The notes beneath the pieces are model-generated. The model was given only the letters and a program-made list of their open reading frames with translations, was not told the origin of the DNA and made no database searches. A DNA stretch of 64,000 nt from Sinosporangium album (GTDB taxonomy: Bacteria; Actinomycetota; Actinomycetes; Streptosporangiales; Streptosporangiaceae). Below are positions 33,365 to 43,186 of the stretch, in pieces. Within the stretch, counting starts at the first letter, position 1; every line of letters starts with the position of its first letter. The stretch covers positions 1-64,000 of the forward strand of contig NZ_FNCN01000030.1 in NCBI RefSeq assembly GCF_900100605.1. Reading direction: 5' to 3'. Position numbers and translations under genes: made by a program.

Positions 33365-35392
33365 CTACTTCTTGGCGGCCTTCTTGGCGCTCGCCTTCTG
33401 CGCGGCCGCGCCGCCCTTCATGGCGGTGATGAGCTCGCCGTTGGCGGTGTCACCGCTCAGCTCCCAGAAGAAGGAGCCGCCGAGACCCTCGCCCTTGGCG
33501 TAGGTCATCTTGCCGGCGATGGTGGCCGGGGTGTCGTAGCCCCACCACTGGTTGTTGCACTTGGCGTAAGCCGTACCACCGATGGTGCCGGTCGAGGGGC
33601 AGCGGTCCTTGAGAATCTTGTAGTCCTCGAAGCCGGGCTCGTAGGTGCCGGGAGCGGCATCGGTGGCGGTGCCGCCAGGCGCGTCCTGGGTGACGCCGGT
33701 CCAGCCGCGGCCGTAGAAGCCGATGCCGAGGAGCAGCTTGTTGGCCGGGACGCCCTTGGTCTTCAGCTTCTGGATCGCGGTGTCGGAGTCGAAGCCGGCG
33801 ATCGGCTGGCGGTCGTAGGGCCTCAGCGGCGAGTGCGGGGCCGTCGGGCCCTGCTTCGCCCAGGCGCCGAAGAAGTCGTAGGTCATGACGTTGTACCAGT
33901 CGACGTACTGCGACGCGCCTCCGTAGTCGGCGGCGTCGATCTTGCCACCGGGAGTGCCGTCAGCCGTGATGGCGGCGGTCACGAGGTTGTTCTGGCCGAA
34001 CTTGGCGCGCACGGCCTGCATCAGGTTCTTGAACGAGGCCGGGCCGCTGGTGTCACAGATCAGACCGCAGGCGTTGGGGTATTCCCAGTCGATGTCGATG
34101 CCATCGAAGACGTCCGCCCAGCGGGGGTCCTCAACCAGGTTGTAGCAGGACTCGGCGAAGGCGGTCGCGTTGCGCGAGGCGGCACCGAAGTTGTTGGACC
34201 AGGTCCAACCGCCCACGGAGAACAGGACCTTCAGGTTCGGGTGCTTCGCCTTGAGCTTGCGGAGCTGGTTGAAGTTGCCGCGCAGGGGCTGGTCCCAGGT
34301 GTCGGCGACCCCGTCGACGCTCTCGGCGGCGGTGTAGGCCTTCTCGTAGTCGGCCCAGCTATCGCCGATGATGCAGCGGCCGTCGGCGGACACGTTGGCG
34401 AAGGCGTAGTTGATGTGGGTCAGCTTCGCCGCGGAGCCACTCGTGTCAATGTTCTTGACGTGGTAGTTCCGCTGGTAGATGCCCCAGTTGACGAAGTAGC
34501 CCATGAGCTTGTCGCCGGGAGGGGGCGGCGGGCCGTCGTTGGTGCGCACGGTCACCGGGTCGCTCGGGTCGGAGCTGTTGCCCGCGGCGTCCTTCGCCTT
34601 GACGGTGAAGGTGTACTCCGTGTTGGGGGTCAGGCCGGTCACCTTGTGGGTGGTGCCGGTCGCCGTCGCGATGGGCGTGGTGCCGGTGCCGCGGAAGATG
34701 TCGTAGCCGGTGACGCCGACGTTGTCGGTCGAGGCGTTCCAGGCCAGGTCGACGGTGGTGGTGGACTTGCCGGTGGACCGCAGGTTGCCCGGCTTGCTCG
34801 GGGCCGTCGGGTCGTTGGTGCCGTCCTGGTCGGTCTTGACGATCAGCGGTCCAGCCGCCGCTGAGGCGTTGCCGGCCGCGTCCTTCGCCTTGACGGTGAA
34901 GGTGTACTCCGTGTTGGCGGTCAGGCCGGTCACCTTGTAGGTGGTGCCGGTGGTGACCGTCGCGATCGGGGTGGTGCCGGTGCCGCGGTAGATCTCGTAG
35001 CCGGTGACGCCGACGTTGTCGGTCGAGGCGTTCCAGGCCAGGTCGATCGTGGTGCTGGTCTTGGCCGTGGACCGGAAGTTGCCCGGCACCGAGGGTGCGG
35101 TCGGGTCGTTGGGACCGCCGCCGTCGACGACCTTCCACAGGGCCGGCACGTTGGAGGGCTCCCAGCCGACCAGCGAGGTGTGGTTCTGCCGGCACTCGTA
35201 CTCGACACCGTTGTAGGTCACGCGGGTGCCCACGGTGTAGGCGGTGTTCGGCGCCCAGGGGGCGGCCGCGGCCATGACGCTCTTGACACCCGTCATCGCG
35301 AACGCGGTGCTGGGGGTGAGTGCGGCCGCGGTGAGTGGCATCGCCAGCACCGCCGTCGCCGCGACGAACTGCTTGAGAGTTCTACGCTTCAT
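33365..35392 (-). CDS. Secreted GH18 chitinase with CBM and two FnIII domains
   Basis: A 675-residue exported chitinase. Signal peptide (QFVAATAVLAMPLTAAALTP ... AFA), a CBM5/12-type module (WAPNTAYTVGTRVTYNGVEY), two nearly identical fibronectin type III domains (each with TTIDLAWNAS or TTVDLAWNAS TDNVGVTGY), then the GH18 barrel with VLFSVGGWTWSNNF and DGIDIDWEYP, catalytic Glu437. The C-terminal KKAAKK tail is unusual. The FnIII DNA repeats are very similar, hinting at recent duplication. GGAG/AGGA precedes the ATG. A candidate operator lies about 60 bases upstream. Confidence 0.93.
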   Translation of the reverse strand: MKRRTLKQFVAATAVLAMPLTAAALTPSTAFAMTGVKSVMAAAAPWAPNTAYTVGTRVTYNGVEYECRQNHTSLVGWEPSNVPALWKVVDGGGPNDPTAPSVPGNFRSTAKTSTTIDLAWNASTDNVGVTGYEIYRGTGTTPIATVTTGTTYKVTGLTANTEYTFTVKAKDAAGNASAAAGPLIVKTDQDGTNDPTAPSKPGNLRSTGKSTTTVDLAWNASTDNVGVTGYDIFRGTGTTPIATATGTTHKVTGLTPNTEYTFTVKAKDAAGNSSDPSDPVTVRTNDGPPPPPGDKLMGYFVNWGIYQRNYHVKNIDTSGSAAKLTHINYAFANVSADGRCIIGDSWADYEKAYTAAESVDGVADTWDQPLRGNFNQLRKLKAKHPNLKVLFSVGGWTWSNNFGAASRNATAFAESCYNLVEDPRWADVFDGIDIDWEYPNACGLICDTSGPASFKNLMQAVRAKFGQNNLVTAAITADGTPGGKIDAADYGGASQYVDWYNVMTYDFFGAWAKQGPTAPHSPLRPYDRQPIAGFDSDTAIQKLKTKGVPANKLLLGIGFYGRGWTGVTQDAPGGTATDAAPGTYEPGFEDYKILKDRCPSTGTIGGTAYAKCNNQWWGYDTPATIAGKMTYAKGEGLGGSFFWELSGDTANGELITAMKGGAAAQKASAKKAAKK

Positions 35393-35452
35393 GTGTCCTG
35401 CTCCGACATCCTGTATCGGGGGGTGGATGGGGGGTGGGAGCTCGTAACTATT

Positions 35453-35465
35453 AGGAAGGTTTCCT
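35453..35465. promoter_or_regulatory. Candidate operator upstream of the GH18 chitinase
   Basis: AGGAAGGTTTCCT is an inverted repeat (5-bp arms) in TTAGGAAGGTTTCCTGTC. A related TAAGAAAGTTTCAG lies at about 35617. No dre-like site is visible here. Confidence 0.4.
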
Positions 35466-35666
35466 GTCTATTTCGAGGAGAACTTAACCTTAGGCTGCCG
35501 GATCGGTCAACGATGAAGGGCCGGAACGGGCGCAACCATAAAGACCCTCGGACCAGCACGACAGGCCGACTCAACCCCTGAAATGGGGCTTTGTCAGTCA
35601 GACCCGAAAGTCGCCCTAAGAAAGTTTCAGCTCCCCTTAAGGCTCTCGTAGCCCCCCGGACACATG

Positions 35667-35699
35667 TACGGCGGAGCCCGAAGACCGGGCCCCGCCGTA
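35667..35699 (-). terminator. Terminator of the hexosaminidase gene
   Basis: TACGGCGGAGCCCG (35667-35680) pairs with CGGGCCCCGCCGTA (35686-35699) with one mismatch, 28 bases after the stop on the reverse strand. Confidence 0.7.
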
Positions 35700-35726
35700 T
35701 CCGCGTGTGCGGCGTGCGTCACATGC

Positions 35727-37349
35727 TTACATGCTCGGACGCGTGGAGTCGGCGTCCAGCGTCATCTTCTCCAGCCGCGCCATGACGTCCTGGATGTCGA
35801 TCACGCCCGGCCGGTGCCTGCGCCGCCCCGCCCCGCCCCGCTGCCACGGGTGCGGACCCGCGAGCGGGCGGTATTCCACACCCATGGCATCCAGCCTCGC
35901 CAGATGCCCCACCAGGCGCTCCCGGAAGTCCGGCTGCCGACCCGACCAGGCGATCTCCGCCAAGGCTGCGCCACGCGGCCACGCCCGATAGTCGAGCGTG
36001 CGGGCGTCGGGGATCCGCTCACTCCACAACTGGAACTGCGTACCGGCGATCCGCCCGAGCTCCTCCTCCGACCAGTCCTCCGGCGCGGGCTCGTAGGCCA
36101 CGACGTCGTCCACCGTGATCGTCTCGCCGATGCCGAGCGGCTCCGCCTCGGACCCCGCCTCGATGTAGTCGAAGTAGGTCGGGAACACCGGCGTCTGCAC
36201 CACCTCGTGCCCTGCCGCCGCCACCCGGCGGGCCACACCGGTGCCGCGCCACGGCATCACGACCGTGTCGTCCCGCAGCATGCCGCTCACGAACGCCTCG
36301 TCCCACACCACCGCGCGGCTGCCGCGCTCGGCGAGGGCGTCGGCGAGCCGCCGCAGGAACCACGCGTGGAGGTCGCCCGCGCTCTCCAGCCCGAGCGTAC
36401 GGCCGAAGGCCATGATCTCCTCGGACGCCACCCAGTCGTCCAGCACGCACTCGTCCCCGCCGATGTGCACGTACGGCGTGGGCCCGAGCGCCTCCAGCAG
36501 CTCGTCGAAGATCGTGATGAGGAAGTCGATCGTTGCGGGCAGCGGCGACAGGATGGCGGGGGAGATGCCCCACCGGCCGAGGACGGCGTAGTCTCCGGCC
36601 TTCGCGCCGAACGCCGGGTAGGCCGCCAGGATGGCCGAGGCGTGGCCCGGCACGTCTATCTCGGGCACGACCACGACCCCGCGGGCCCTCGCGTAGGCTC
36701 CGATCTCCGCCAGGTCCGCCAGCGTGTAGTAGCCGCCGTGGGGGACCTCGTCGTAGGTCAGCTCCTCGCCGTAGTGGCTGCTCGCCGTACGCGGACGGTG
36801 CGACCCCACCTCGTGCAGCAGCGGGTAGGCGCGGCTCTCGATCCGCCATCCCTGGTCGTCGACAAGGTGCAGGTGGAGCCGGTTGAGCTTGTGCGCGGCC
36901 ATGTTGTCGATCATGCGGAGCACTTCGCGCTTGGGCTGGAAGTGGCGGGACACGTCCAGGTGCACGCCTCGCCACCTGAACCGGGGGGCGTCCTCGATCC
37001 GCACGTGCGGGACGGTCCACCGGACGCCAGGCAGCGGGCTCGTCCGATAGGCCGCCGCAGGCAGGAGCTGGCGCAGCGTCTGGGCCGCGTAGAACGCTCC
37101 AGAGCGGTCTCCCGCCTCGATGCGCACGCCGTTCGCGTCGACCGTCAACGTGTACGCCTCCGGGCCGAGCTCCACGGCGAGAGACACGTCGATCGTGCCG
37201 GCCTCACCCGGCCGGGGGTCGAGTACGGCGAGCGCCAGCCGTACCGCGTCGACCAGGTCGGCCGGTCCCGAGACCGGGGGGGTGAGGGCAAGTTCGTAGG
37301 ATCCCTGCTCGGAGTGCACGACACGCGGGCGCGGCAGCAGATCAGTCAT
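35727..37349 (-). CDS. GH20 beta-N-acetylhexosaminidase
   Basis: A 540-residue glycosidase that releases GlcNAc from chito-oligosaccharides. The N-terminal GH20b-type domain is followed by the barrel: FRWRGVHLDVSRHFQPKREV, KLNRLHLHLVDDQGWRIES, GVVVVPEIDVPGHASAILAA and PYVHIGGDECVLDDW, with the catalytic Asp-Glu pair in GGDE. No signal peptide is seen, so it probably works in the cytosol on imported oligomers. ATG 37349 has no ribosome binding site; the transcript may be leaderless. It belongs functionally with the two secreted chitinases. Confidence 0.9.
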   Translation of the reverse strand: MTDLLPRPRVVHSEQGSYELALTPPVSGPADLVDAVRLALAVLDPRPGEAGTIDVSLAVELGPEAYTLTVDANGVRIEAGDRSGAFYAAQTLRQLLPAAAYRTSPLPGVRWTVPHVRIEDAPRFRWRGVHLDVSRHFQPKREVLRMIDNMAAHKLNRLHLHLVDDQGWRIESRAYPLLHEVGSHRPRTASSHYGEELTYDEVPHGGYYTLADLAEIGAYARARGVVVVPEIDVPGHASAILAAYPAFGAKAGDYAVLGRWGISPAILSPLPATIDFLITIFDELLEALGPTPYVHIGGDECVLDDWVASEEIMAFGRTLGLESAGDLHAWFLRRLADALAERGSRAVVWDEAFVSGMLRDDTVVMPWRGTGVARRVAAAGHEVVQTPVFPTYFDYIEAGSEAEPLGIGETITVDDVVAYEPAPEDWSEEELGRIAGTQFQLWSERIPDARTLDYRAWPRGAALAEIAWSGRQPDFRERLVGHLARLDAMGVEYRPLAGPHPWQRGGAGRRRHRPGVIDIQDVMARLEKMTLDADSTRPSM

Positions 37350-37529
37350 GGATAAAGCATGCCAAATGACAGTCTGTTTCCCCCGGTTTCGCCCAGTTTC
37401 ATTACGTTCCAAATCCCGGCCGGGTGCTGATTCCGATCCCTGACCAGCGCCAATGCCCCTCGACGAGGTGAGGCCTGAACGCGCGCCCATGGACACGGTC
37501 TCGCTCGATATATGAGACCAGCTCGTCCG

Positions 37530-38405
37530 TTACTTGAGATAGTTTTGTATGCCGTTGGCCAAAGACTCCGCCAGCTTCTGCCGGAACGCCGCGGACTGGA
37601 ACTTGGCCGCATCACCCGGGTTCTTCATATTGCCCGCCTCGAAGAGCACCTTCGGCACGGTCGACAGGTTGAGTCCGCCGATGTCGCTGCGGAAGCTGAG
37701 GGCGTCCGCCCCGATGTAGGTGGAGTAGGGGAGCCCGGTGCCCTTCCGTACGGCGTCGCGCACGTCGATGCCGAGCCGCTTGGACTTGCCGACCACAGGG
37801 TCGACCGGCCCGTTGATCTTCTTCGGCAGGATCACGTGGAAGCCCTTGTTGGACGGCGCCGAGCCGTCGGCATGCACCGACAGCACCGCGTCGGCCTTGG
37901 CGGCGTTGCCGATCGCCGCCCGCTTGGTGATGCACGGGCCGACGCCGTTGTTGCCCTCGCGGGTCAGGGTGACCTTCGCCCCCTTCGCCTCAAGGATCTT
38001 GGCCAGGCGCTGCGACACATCCCAGTTGAAGGCCGGCTCGGTGTAGCCGCTCGCCGTCTCGGTGCCTGTCGTGTCGCAGGCCTTCTTCTGCGTGATCACG
38101 TTCACCTGGCGGTTGATGACATCGGGATGGCGGTAGTTGGCGCCGTTGTGCCCGGGATCCACCACCACGATCTTGCCGGCGAGCGGCCGCTGCCGCATGG
38201 TTCCCCCGGAGGCCGACGTCTGTCCCGATGTCTGTGTCTGTCCTGATGTCTGCGCTGTGCCCTGGGCCGCCGGGGCGACGGCGGCGTGTGCCGGTCCGCC
38301 GGTCCGCACCTCCTGGGCGGCGGCGCCACTGGTGCCGCAGGCGGTGGTGGCCAGCCCCAGAGCCAGGATGCCTGTTGTCGCAAGTGCTCGGCCGATCACG
38401 TGCAT
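37530..38405 (-). CDS. Lipoprotein N-acetylmuramoyl-L-alanine amidase (amidase_3)
   Basis: A 291-residue exported protein. The signal ends in a lipobox LATTACGTSG, so the Cys is probably lipidated. After a Gln/Thr/Ser-rich linker (TSGQTQTSGQTSASGG) comes an amidase_3 domain: IVVVDPGHNGANYRHPDV (first zinc His), GYTEPAFNWDVSQRLAKILE (Glu), AVLSVHADGSAPSNKGFHV (second His) and KVLFEAGNMKNPGDAAKF (catalytic Glu). It cleaves the amide between MurNAc and L-Ala. GAGGGGG precedes ATG 38405. A 10-bp inverted repeat lies in the leader. Confidence 0.9.
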   Translation of the reverse strand: MHVIGRALATTGILALGLATTACGTSGAAAQEVRTGGPAHAAVAPAAQGTAQTSGQTQTSGQTSASGGTMRQRPLAGKIVVVDPGHNGANYRHPDVINRQVNVITQKKACDTTGTETASGYTEPAFNWDVSQRLAKILEAKGAKVTLTREGNNGVGPCITKRAAIGNAAKADAVLSVHADGSAPSNKGFHVILPKKINGPVDPVVGKSKRLGIDVRDAVRKGTGLPYSTYIGADALSFRSDIGGLNLSTVPKVLFEAGNMKNPGDAAKFQSAAFRQKLAESLANGIQNYLK

Positions 38406-38427
38406 CCCCCTCGGTTGGAAACATGCG

Positions 38428-38452
38428 GTTCGTCCTGGCGTGCAGGACGAAC
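38428..38452. promoter_or_regulatory. 10-bp perfect inverted repeat in the amidase leader
   Basis: GTTCGTCCTG (38428-38437) pairs with CAGGACGAAC (38443-38452) around GCGTG, 23 bases before the amidase start. It could be an operator or an RNA hairpin. Confidence 0.5.
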
Positions 38453-38501
38453 ACACACATCCAACCTTACGGAAGTCCGCGGAGCCGGGTTTCAGGTCTT
38501 G

Positions 38502-38750
38502 TCACCAGATGTGCTCGCCGACGTCCTGCCTGGCGAGCAGCGCAGCCAGTTCCCTCGCGTCCTCGGCGTCCAGCCCCAGCACCACCCGGGGGCGGCCCCA
38601 CGGGTGGTCGATCGAATGCGCCACGTAACTGGCCACGGATTCCGCGCTGCTCTCGCCGCTCCCGCCGCGGGCGGCACGCCAGTGTGCCCAGCCACGCTGG
38701 AGTTCGGCGGCGGCGCGCTGGGCGCAGGACACGAGTTCTGGATCGCGCAT
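38502..38750 (-). CDS. Small conserved hypothetical protein
   Basis: An 82-residue soluble protein (MRDPELVSCAQRAAAELQRG, VASYVAHSIDHPWGRPRVVL, GLDAEDARELAALLARQD). The 'YV-HS-d-PWG-PRVV-Gl-aedA-eLA-LL' pattern recurs in small actinobacterial proteins of unknown function. It ends 45 bases before the amidase leader on the same strand. No membrane segment. Confidence 0.6.
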   Translation of the reverse strand: MRDPELVSCAQRAAAELQRGWAHWRAARGGSGESSAESVASYVAHSIDHPWGRPRVVLGLDAEDARELAALLARQDVGEHIW

Positions 38751-38760
38751 GACTGTTGCT

Positions 38761-38807
38761 CCCGTCTCAGGTCATGACGGCCCGAGTCAACACCAGCCTG
38801 AGACGGG
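38761..38807 (-). terminator. Inverted repeat between the LacI gene and the small hypothetical gene
   Basis: CCCGTCTCAGG (38761-38771) pairs exactly with CCTGAGACGGG (38797-38807) across a 25-base loop. It may terminate the LacI transcript or be an operator for the gene at 38502. Confidence 0.45.
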
Positions 38808-38866
38808 TCTTTCAGAGCTTGACCCAGCTTTGGCCAGGTCTTAGCCCATCAGTAGCGCGCGTCAGA

Positions 38867-39961
38867 TCACTGCGGGACGGCACCCGTGCTTCGCCGTACG
38901 ATGAGCTGCGGGGTCACCTGCCGCAGCCTGGCGACCTTGGCCGGATCGCCGATGCGGTCGCTGAGCAGGGCGGCGGCCGAACGCCCCATGGAGCGGCGGG
39001 GCTGGTCCACGGTGGTGAGCGAGATGTGGTGAACCGCCGAGAGATGGGTGTTGTCGTAGCCGACCACGGAGAGGTCCTCCGGGACCGACAGCCCGAGCTC
39101 GGTGGCCGCCGTCAGCACACCGAGGGCCACCACGTCGTTCGCGGCGAAGATCGCGGTCGGCCTGGGGTCGCGCGCGAGCAGCGCGAGCGCCGCCCGCCGC
39201 CCGCCCTCCTCGCTGAAGTCGCCGTGCTCGACCATGATGTACGGCGCGAGCGCGTGCCTGCGCATCGCCACCAGGTAGCCCTCGCACCGGAAGCGCGCCG
39301 CCGAGGAGCGGGCACCCTCGATGTGGGCGATGCGCCGGTGGCCGAGTTCGACTAGGTGGTCAACGGCGAGGCGGGCGCCGAGCTGGTCGTCGTCCACCAC
39401 GATGTCGACGCTGTCCAGCTCGATGTCACGTTCCCCTACGACGACCGTGGGCGTGTAGGACGTGGCCTCGATCAAGGTTTCGCTGGTGGGGGCGATCCCG
39501 AGGAGCACAAGGCCGTCGACCCGCAGTTCGAGGAACGCCTCGACGGCTTCGTCCTCGAACGCCGGGTCCCACTGGCTGTTGCCGATCAGCAGCCGGAGTC
39601 CGTCGCCGTGCAGGCTCTCCTGCAGGCCGTCCAGGAACTCCGCGTAGAAGGGGTTATGCAGGTCGGCCACAAGCGCTCCGACGAGATGGGTTCGTCCCTC
39701 GACCAGGCTGCGGGCGACGGCGTTGGGACGGTAACCAAGCTCCCGGGCGGCCGTAAGCACCGCTTGACGGCGGTGCTCACTGACGTGTGGGGACCCGCGC
39801 AGCACTAAGGAGACCAGCGATTTGGAGACGCCGGCTCGTTCGGCCACGTTGCGAATGGTGGGGCGCGGTCGTGGGCCGAAGCCGTCAGACGTCACAGGAG
39901 CGGCACGCTCTTGGCCATCTCGAGCGCGCGGTGCTGTGGTGTTGACTGGCGGTCCTGACAT
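38867..39961 (-). CDS. LacI-family transcriptional regulator
   Basis: A 364-residue repressor. The N-terminal helix-turn-helix is TIRNVAERAGVSKSLVSLVL, followed by the hinge ELGYRPNAVARSLVEG and a periplasmic-binding-like sugar-sensing domain (LVADLHNPFYAEFLDGLQES, DGLVLLGIAPT, HRRIAHIEGARSSAARFRCE, GYLVAMRRHALAPY, TAIFAANDVVALGVLTAATE, VVGYDNTHLSAVHHISLTTV). GGGGGAG precedes ATG 39961. Target sugar unknown; it is near chitin and wall-degradation genes but no operator match was found. Confidence 0.9.
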   Translation of the reverse strand: MSGPPVNTTAPRARDGQERAAPVTSDGFGPRPRPTIRNVAERAGVSKSLVSLVLRGSPHVSEHRRQAVLTAARELGYRPNAVARSLVEGRTHLVGALVADLHNPFYAEFLDGLQESLHGDGLRLLIGNSQWDPAFEDEAVEAFLELRVDGLVLLGIAPTSETLIEATSYTPTVVVGERDIELDSVDIVVDDDQLGARLAVDHLVELGHRRIAHIEGARSSAARFRCEGYLVAMRRHALAPYIMVEHGDFSEEGGRRAALALLARDPRPTAIFAANDVVALGVLTAATELGLSVPEDLSVVGYDNTHLSAVHHISLTTVDQPRRSMGRSAAALLSDRIGDPAKVARLRQVTPQLIVRRSTGAVPQ

Positions 39962-40569
39962 GAGTCTCCCCCGCGATGTGTGGATGGGCACCTGTCACAC
40001 CAAACGATCGAGTTCGGCACAGGGTACGGCCAGGTGCCAGAGAAGCCGGGTTTTTCGGCGACCCTGACCCCTGTTCGGGGTGCCCGCCGCGGGATGGCGA
40101 CGTCGGGAATCGGCGCCGGGAGACGGCGCGAGCCGTACCGCGAAAGCGTGATCGACTCAGCGTTCGCCGGCACGGCGGTGGCGCCGGTCTCCCGTATGTC
40201 AGAGGGTTGAATATGGGGACGCCAGGCCGCCGACCTGGGAAGAGTGCGGGGGGTTCGATGAGGGGCGCGCTCGTGGTCGGGCTGTGGGGCGGCCTGCTGC
40301 GGCGCTGTGGGAGCGTTCCTGTGAAAGGCCCGTGGAGGGGGCTGGGAACGGCGGATGAGAGAGGCGAATCAGTTCGCCGGGCCAAATATTAGAGTTTTTC
40401 CATCTTTCGGGCTTGAGGGGAAGGATGGCGCCGGGCGGGCGGCGCCAACTCCCCGTCTCTGCGGTGTGATGGGCTGTCGTCACGCCGGTGGACCATGGGG
40501 CGCGCGGCCGGTTGACACCGGCGCCCCCAAGTCCACCTGAACCCCCCTAGGCCCGTGACGACCTCGATC
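39962..40569. other. Long intergenic region, nothing convincing
   Basis: Several overlapping frames exist on both strands (for example 39976-40392 forward), but none combines a start signal with coding bias or a recognisable motif. No tRNA, strong hairpin or tandem repeat was seen. Confidence 0.4.
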
Positions 40570-40773
40570 TCACTCCGAGCGCTGCTGCGGAATGCCCGCG
40601 AGCAGAGCGCGCACCTCGGTCTCCCGGTAGCGTCGGTGACCGCCGAGGGTGCGGATGGACGTCAACTTGCCCGCCTTGGCCCACCGCGTAACGGTCTTGG
40701 GGTCGACGCGGAACATGGTGGCGACCTCAGCCGGTGTGAGCAGTGGCTCGGCCTCGGGTGTACGAGCTGACAT
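40570..40773 (-). CDS. bldC: Developmental regulator BldC (MerR-type DNA-binding domain)
   Basis: A 67-residue protein consisting of a single winged helix-turn-helix: LLTPAEVATMFRVDPKTVTR then WAKAGKLTSIRTLGGHRRYR and ETEVRALL. This is the highly conserved BldC of sporulating actinomycetes, which binds DNA cooperatively as head-to-tail oligomers to control the vegetative-to-aerial switch. GGAGAGG precedes the ATG. The nearby valine dehydrogenase and purM/purF genes reproduce the Streptomyces neighbourhood, which supports the assignment. Confidence 0.95.
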   Translation of the reverse strand: MSARTPEAEPLLTPAEVATMFRVDPKTVTRWAKAGKLTSIRTLGGHRRYRETEVRALLAGIPQQRSE

Positions 40774-41096
40774 TTGTGCGGCCTCTCCTCCGTGTGGACC
40801 GCTAAAGCGATCCTGCGACTACCATTGCGCTTGTCACGGATGTCCCCTTATGGCCCTGTGCGTGCGGCTTTTCCGGACCATATGCGGCATCACCCGATGT
40901 GACCATACAGCCACGCAGAGCGATTGGCGAGCCCCTTCTTGGGCTCAACTCCCTGCCTACGCGGCGTTGTCACGCTCGGTGATTCTAGCGACACGTTTCG
41001 TGGTATCGCAGTGAAAACGGCAAACTACTCAGTTCGCAGATGCGCGATGTGTCATCGCCTGACCCGCCGATGCAGGTCAGAACGTTTCTTTGGTGC
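40774..41096. other. bldC upstream region
   Basis: This lower-GC stretch of 323 bases precedes bldC on its strand and probably holds its promoters. I see no gene and no confident promoter boxes. Confidence 0.4.
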
Positions 41097-41966
41097 TCAG
41101 TTGGCTGATTCCAGGATCTGGATTGACCTCCACCGGAGGATCACCCTCTGATACATGGCGAAGGCAAGTTCTTCCTGACCAGTGTCCAAACCCGTGAGAG
41201 CGGCGGCCAGCTCGGCCACCGACTGATCCGAACGCAGGGCCTCGTCGTCCATCAGGTGGACCAGCCCGCCGTAATCCAGCTCAACCAGCGAGTGAGGGTG
41301 GAACTCCTCCAGCCAGCGCGCCACATCCTCCACCTCGGCGACCCTGGCGACCTCGCCCACATGCCTGCGGGTCACCTGCAGGGCACGGGCCACGCGCCGC
41401 CGCGCTTGCGACATCGACGTGACGTAGATCAGGTTGCGGGTCGGCGTCATGGTGGTCGCGCCGTCGTGCTGCTCGCCCTGGCTCCCGAGGACAAGCCACC
41501 TCTCGGCGCCGTCGAACGGGGTGAACCACGAGGTCGGCACGTGCCAAGTCGAGGTACGGATGTTCGTGCGCAGCGCGGAGGCGTCGCCTCCCCGCTTGAA
41601 TCCGTCGAAGTCGTCGGCCGTCTGCTCGGCCACCGACTGCGGCACGAGCCGGTTCATCAGCTTGGAGGGCGTGCTGCCGCGCAACTTGGAGAACGCCAGC
41701 CACGAGCGCAGCCTGCTCTGCCACGGGCACACGTAGAGCACGTTGTCCACACGCCGCAGGTAGGCGTTCGGGCTCTCCTCGCGCGGGGCCGGCACGGGGG
41801 GAAGGCTCAGCATCCGCCGTACGGACTCGCCGTGCTCGACCCGTAACGCGCCGGCGCGCCGGGGACGGTCGGTGGAGTCCGCATAGGCTGACCACGATTG
41901 CCGCTGAGGCTCCGGGAACGCGCTCAGCGGCTCATAGACGCGAAGGTACGCGGCGTAGGGCAGCAC
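41097..41966 (-). CDS. Conserved actinobacterial hypothetical protein next to bldC
   Basis: A 289-residue soluble protein. Conserved-looking segments are [20 protein letters not shown] at the start, [40 protein letters not shown], and [20 protein letters not shown] near the end. A protein of this kind sits between bldC and valine dehydrogenase in Streptomyces as well. Function unknown; no catalytic motif is obvious. The start is GTG 41966 without a clear ribosome binding site; it is divergent from vdh. Confidence 0.75.
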   Translation of the reverse strand: MLPYAAYLRVYEPLSAFPEPQRQSWSAYADSTDRPRRAGALRVEHGESVRRMLSLPPVPAPREESPNAYLRRVDNVLYVCPWQSRLRSWLAFSKLRGSTPSKLMNRLVPQSVAEQTADDFDGFKRGGDASALRTNIRTSTWHVPTSWFTPFDGAERWLVLGSQGEQHDGATTMTPTRNLIYVTSMSQARRRVARALQVTRRHVGEVARVAEVEDVARWLEEFHPHSLVELDYGGLVHLMDDEALRSDQSVAELAAALTGLDTGQEELAFAMYQRVILRWRSIQILESAN

Positions 41967-42082
41967 GAACGCATCGTGTCATGAAGAACCCCATGCTGTC
42001 CGGTATCGCCACTCAGCATGTCGCTACGCTGGAGGCGATCTCCGCCGCGAAGGAGCGGCGGGCCGGACCAGGAGTCACCACC

Positions 42083-43186
42083 GTGACCAACGTCTTTGGG
42101 CCCTCCCACAAGGATGTCAGCCCTGAAAGCGGCCAATCGCGCCACGAGCAGGTCGTCTTCTGCTCTGACGAGCAGAGCGGCCTTCGAGCCATCATCGCCA
42201 TCTACAACACCACCCTCGGCCCCGCGCTCGGAGGCACGAGGTTCTACCCCTACGCGAGCGAGCAGGAGGCCCTGGCCGACGTGCTCAACCTCTCGCGGGC
42301 CATGGCCTACAAGAACGCCCTCGCGGGACTCGACCACGGCGGCGGCAAGGCCGTCATCATCGGCGACCCCGCGACGGACAAGAACGAGGCCCTCCTGCGG
42401 GCCTTCGGCAGATTCGTCGAATCCCTCAGCGGGAGATACATCACCGCCTGCGACGTGGGCACCTACAGCGAGGACATGGACCTCATGTCCCGTGAGAGCC
42501 GCTTCGTCACCGGCCGTACGGTGGCCAACGGCGGTGCGGGCGATTCCTCCGTGCTCACCGCCTTCGGCGTGTTCCAGGGCATGAGGGCCGCTGCCGAGCA
42601 CGCCTGGGGCGCCCCCACGCTCCACGGGCGCAGGGTCGGCGTCGAGGGGGTCGGCAAGGTGGGCCACCGCCTCGTCGACCACCTGATCGAGGATGGCGCG
42701 GAGGTTGTGATCTGCGACGTCGACGAGCGGGCCGTGGAACGGGTCAAAACCCGCCACCCCGGCGTCGAGGTGGTCGCGGACAAGGGCGCTCTGACCAGGG
42801 CCGACATCGATGTCTACGCTCCTTGCGCGCTGGGCGGCGCGCTGGACGACGAGACCGTGGGCCGGCTCGCCGCGAAGATCGTCTGCGGCGGTGCCAACAA
42901 CCAGCTCGCCCACCTCGGGGTGGAGAAGCAGCTCGCCGAGCGCGGCATCCTGTACGCCCCCGACTACCTGGTCAACTCCGGCGGCGTCATCCAGGTCGCC
43001 GACGAGCTCCACGGGTTCTCCATGGAGCGGGCGAGGGACCGGGCCACGCGGATCTACGACACCGCCCTCAAGATCTTCGGCCTCGCCGAGGAGGAGGGGG
43101 TGGCCCCGGCGGTCGCAGCGGATAAGCTGGCAGAGCGCAGAATGTCGGAGGTCGGGCGAATTCGGGGCATTTGGCTGGGCCGGTGA
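42083..43186 (+). CDS. vdh: Valine/leucine (Glu/Leu/Phe/Val) dehydrogenase
   Basis: A 367-residue NAD-dependent enzyme that deaminates branched-chain amino acids to 2-oxoacids. Blocks: [40 protein letters not shown] (the substrate-binding and catalytic lysines), [40 protein letters not shown] (NAD-binding glycines) and [23 protein letters not shown] 42083 is chosen because AGGAG lies eight bases upstream and the length then fits Streptomyces Vdh. In actinomycetes it supplies branched-chain acyl precursors, in keeping with the E1/E2 operon at 54242. Confidence 0.93.
   Translation: MTNVFGPSHKDVSPESGQSRHEQVVFCSDEQSGLRAIIAIYNTTLGPALGGTRFYPYASEQEALADVLNLSRAMAYKNALAGLDHGGGKAVIIGDPATDKNEALLRAFGRFVESLSGRYITACDVGTYSEDMDLMSRESRFVTGRTVANGGAGDSSVLTAFGVFQGMRAAAEHAWGAPTLHGRRVGVEGVGKVGHRLVDHLIEDGAEVVICDVDERAVERVKTRHPGVEVVADKGALTRADIDVYAPCALGGALDDETVGRLAAKIVCGGANNQLAHLGVEKQLAERGILYAPDYLVNSGGVIQVADELHGFSMERARDRATRIYDTALKIFGLAEEEGVAPAVAADKLAERRMSEVGRIRGIWLGR

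Noticed and set aside
33335-34864. A 509-residue forward frame opposite the GH18 chitinase
   Set aside because: Low-complexity Gly/Val/Arg antisense shadow; the chitinase on the reverse strand is unmistakable.
35664-37355. A 563-residue forward frame opposite the GH20 gene
   Set aside because: Arg/His/Pro-rich shadow of the hexosaminidase frame.
39976-40392. Overlapping frames in the gap between the LacI gene and bldC
   Set aside because: No start signals, no bias, no motifs; three frames overlap on both strands, which is typical of non-coding high-GC DNA.
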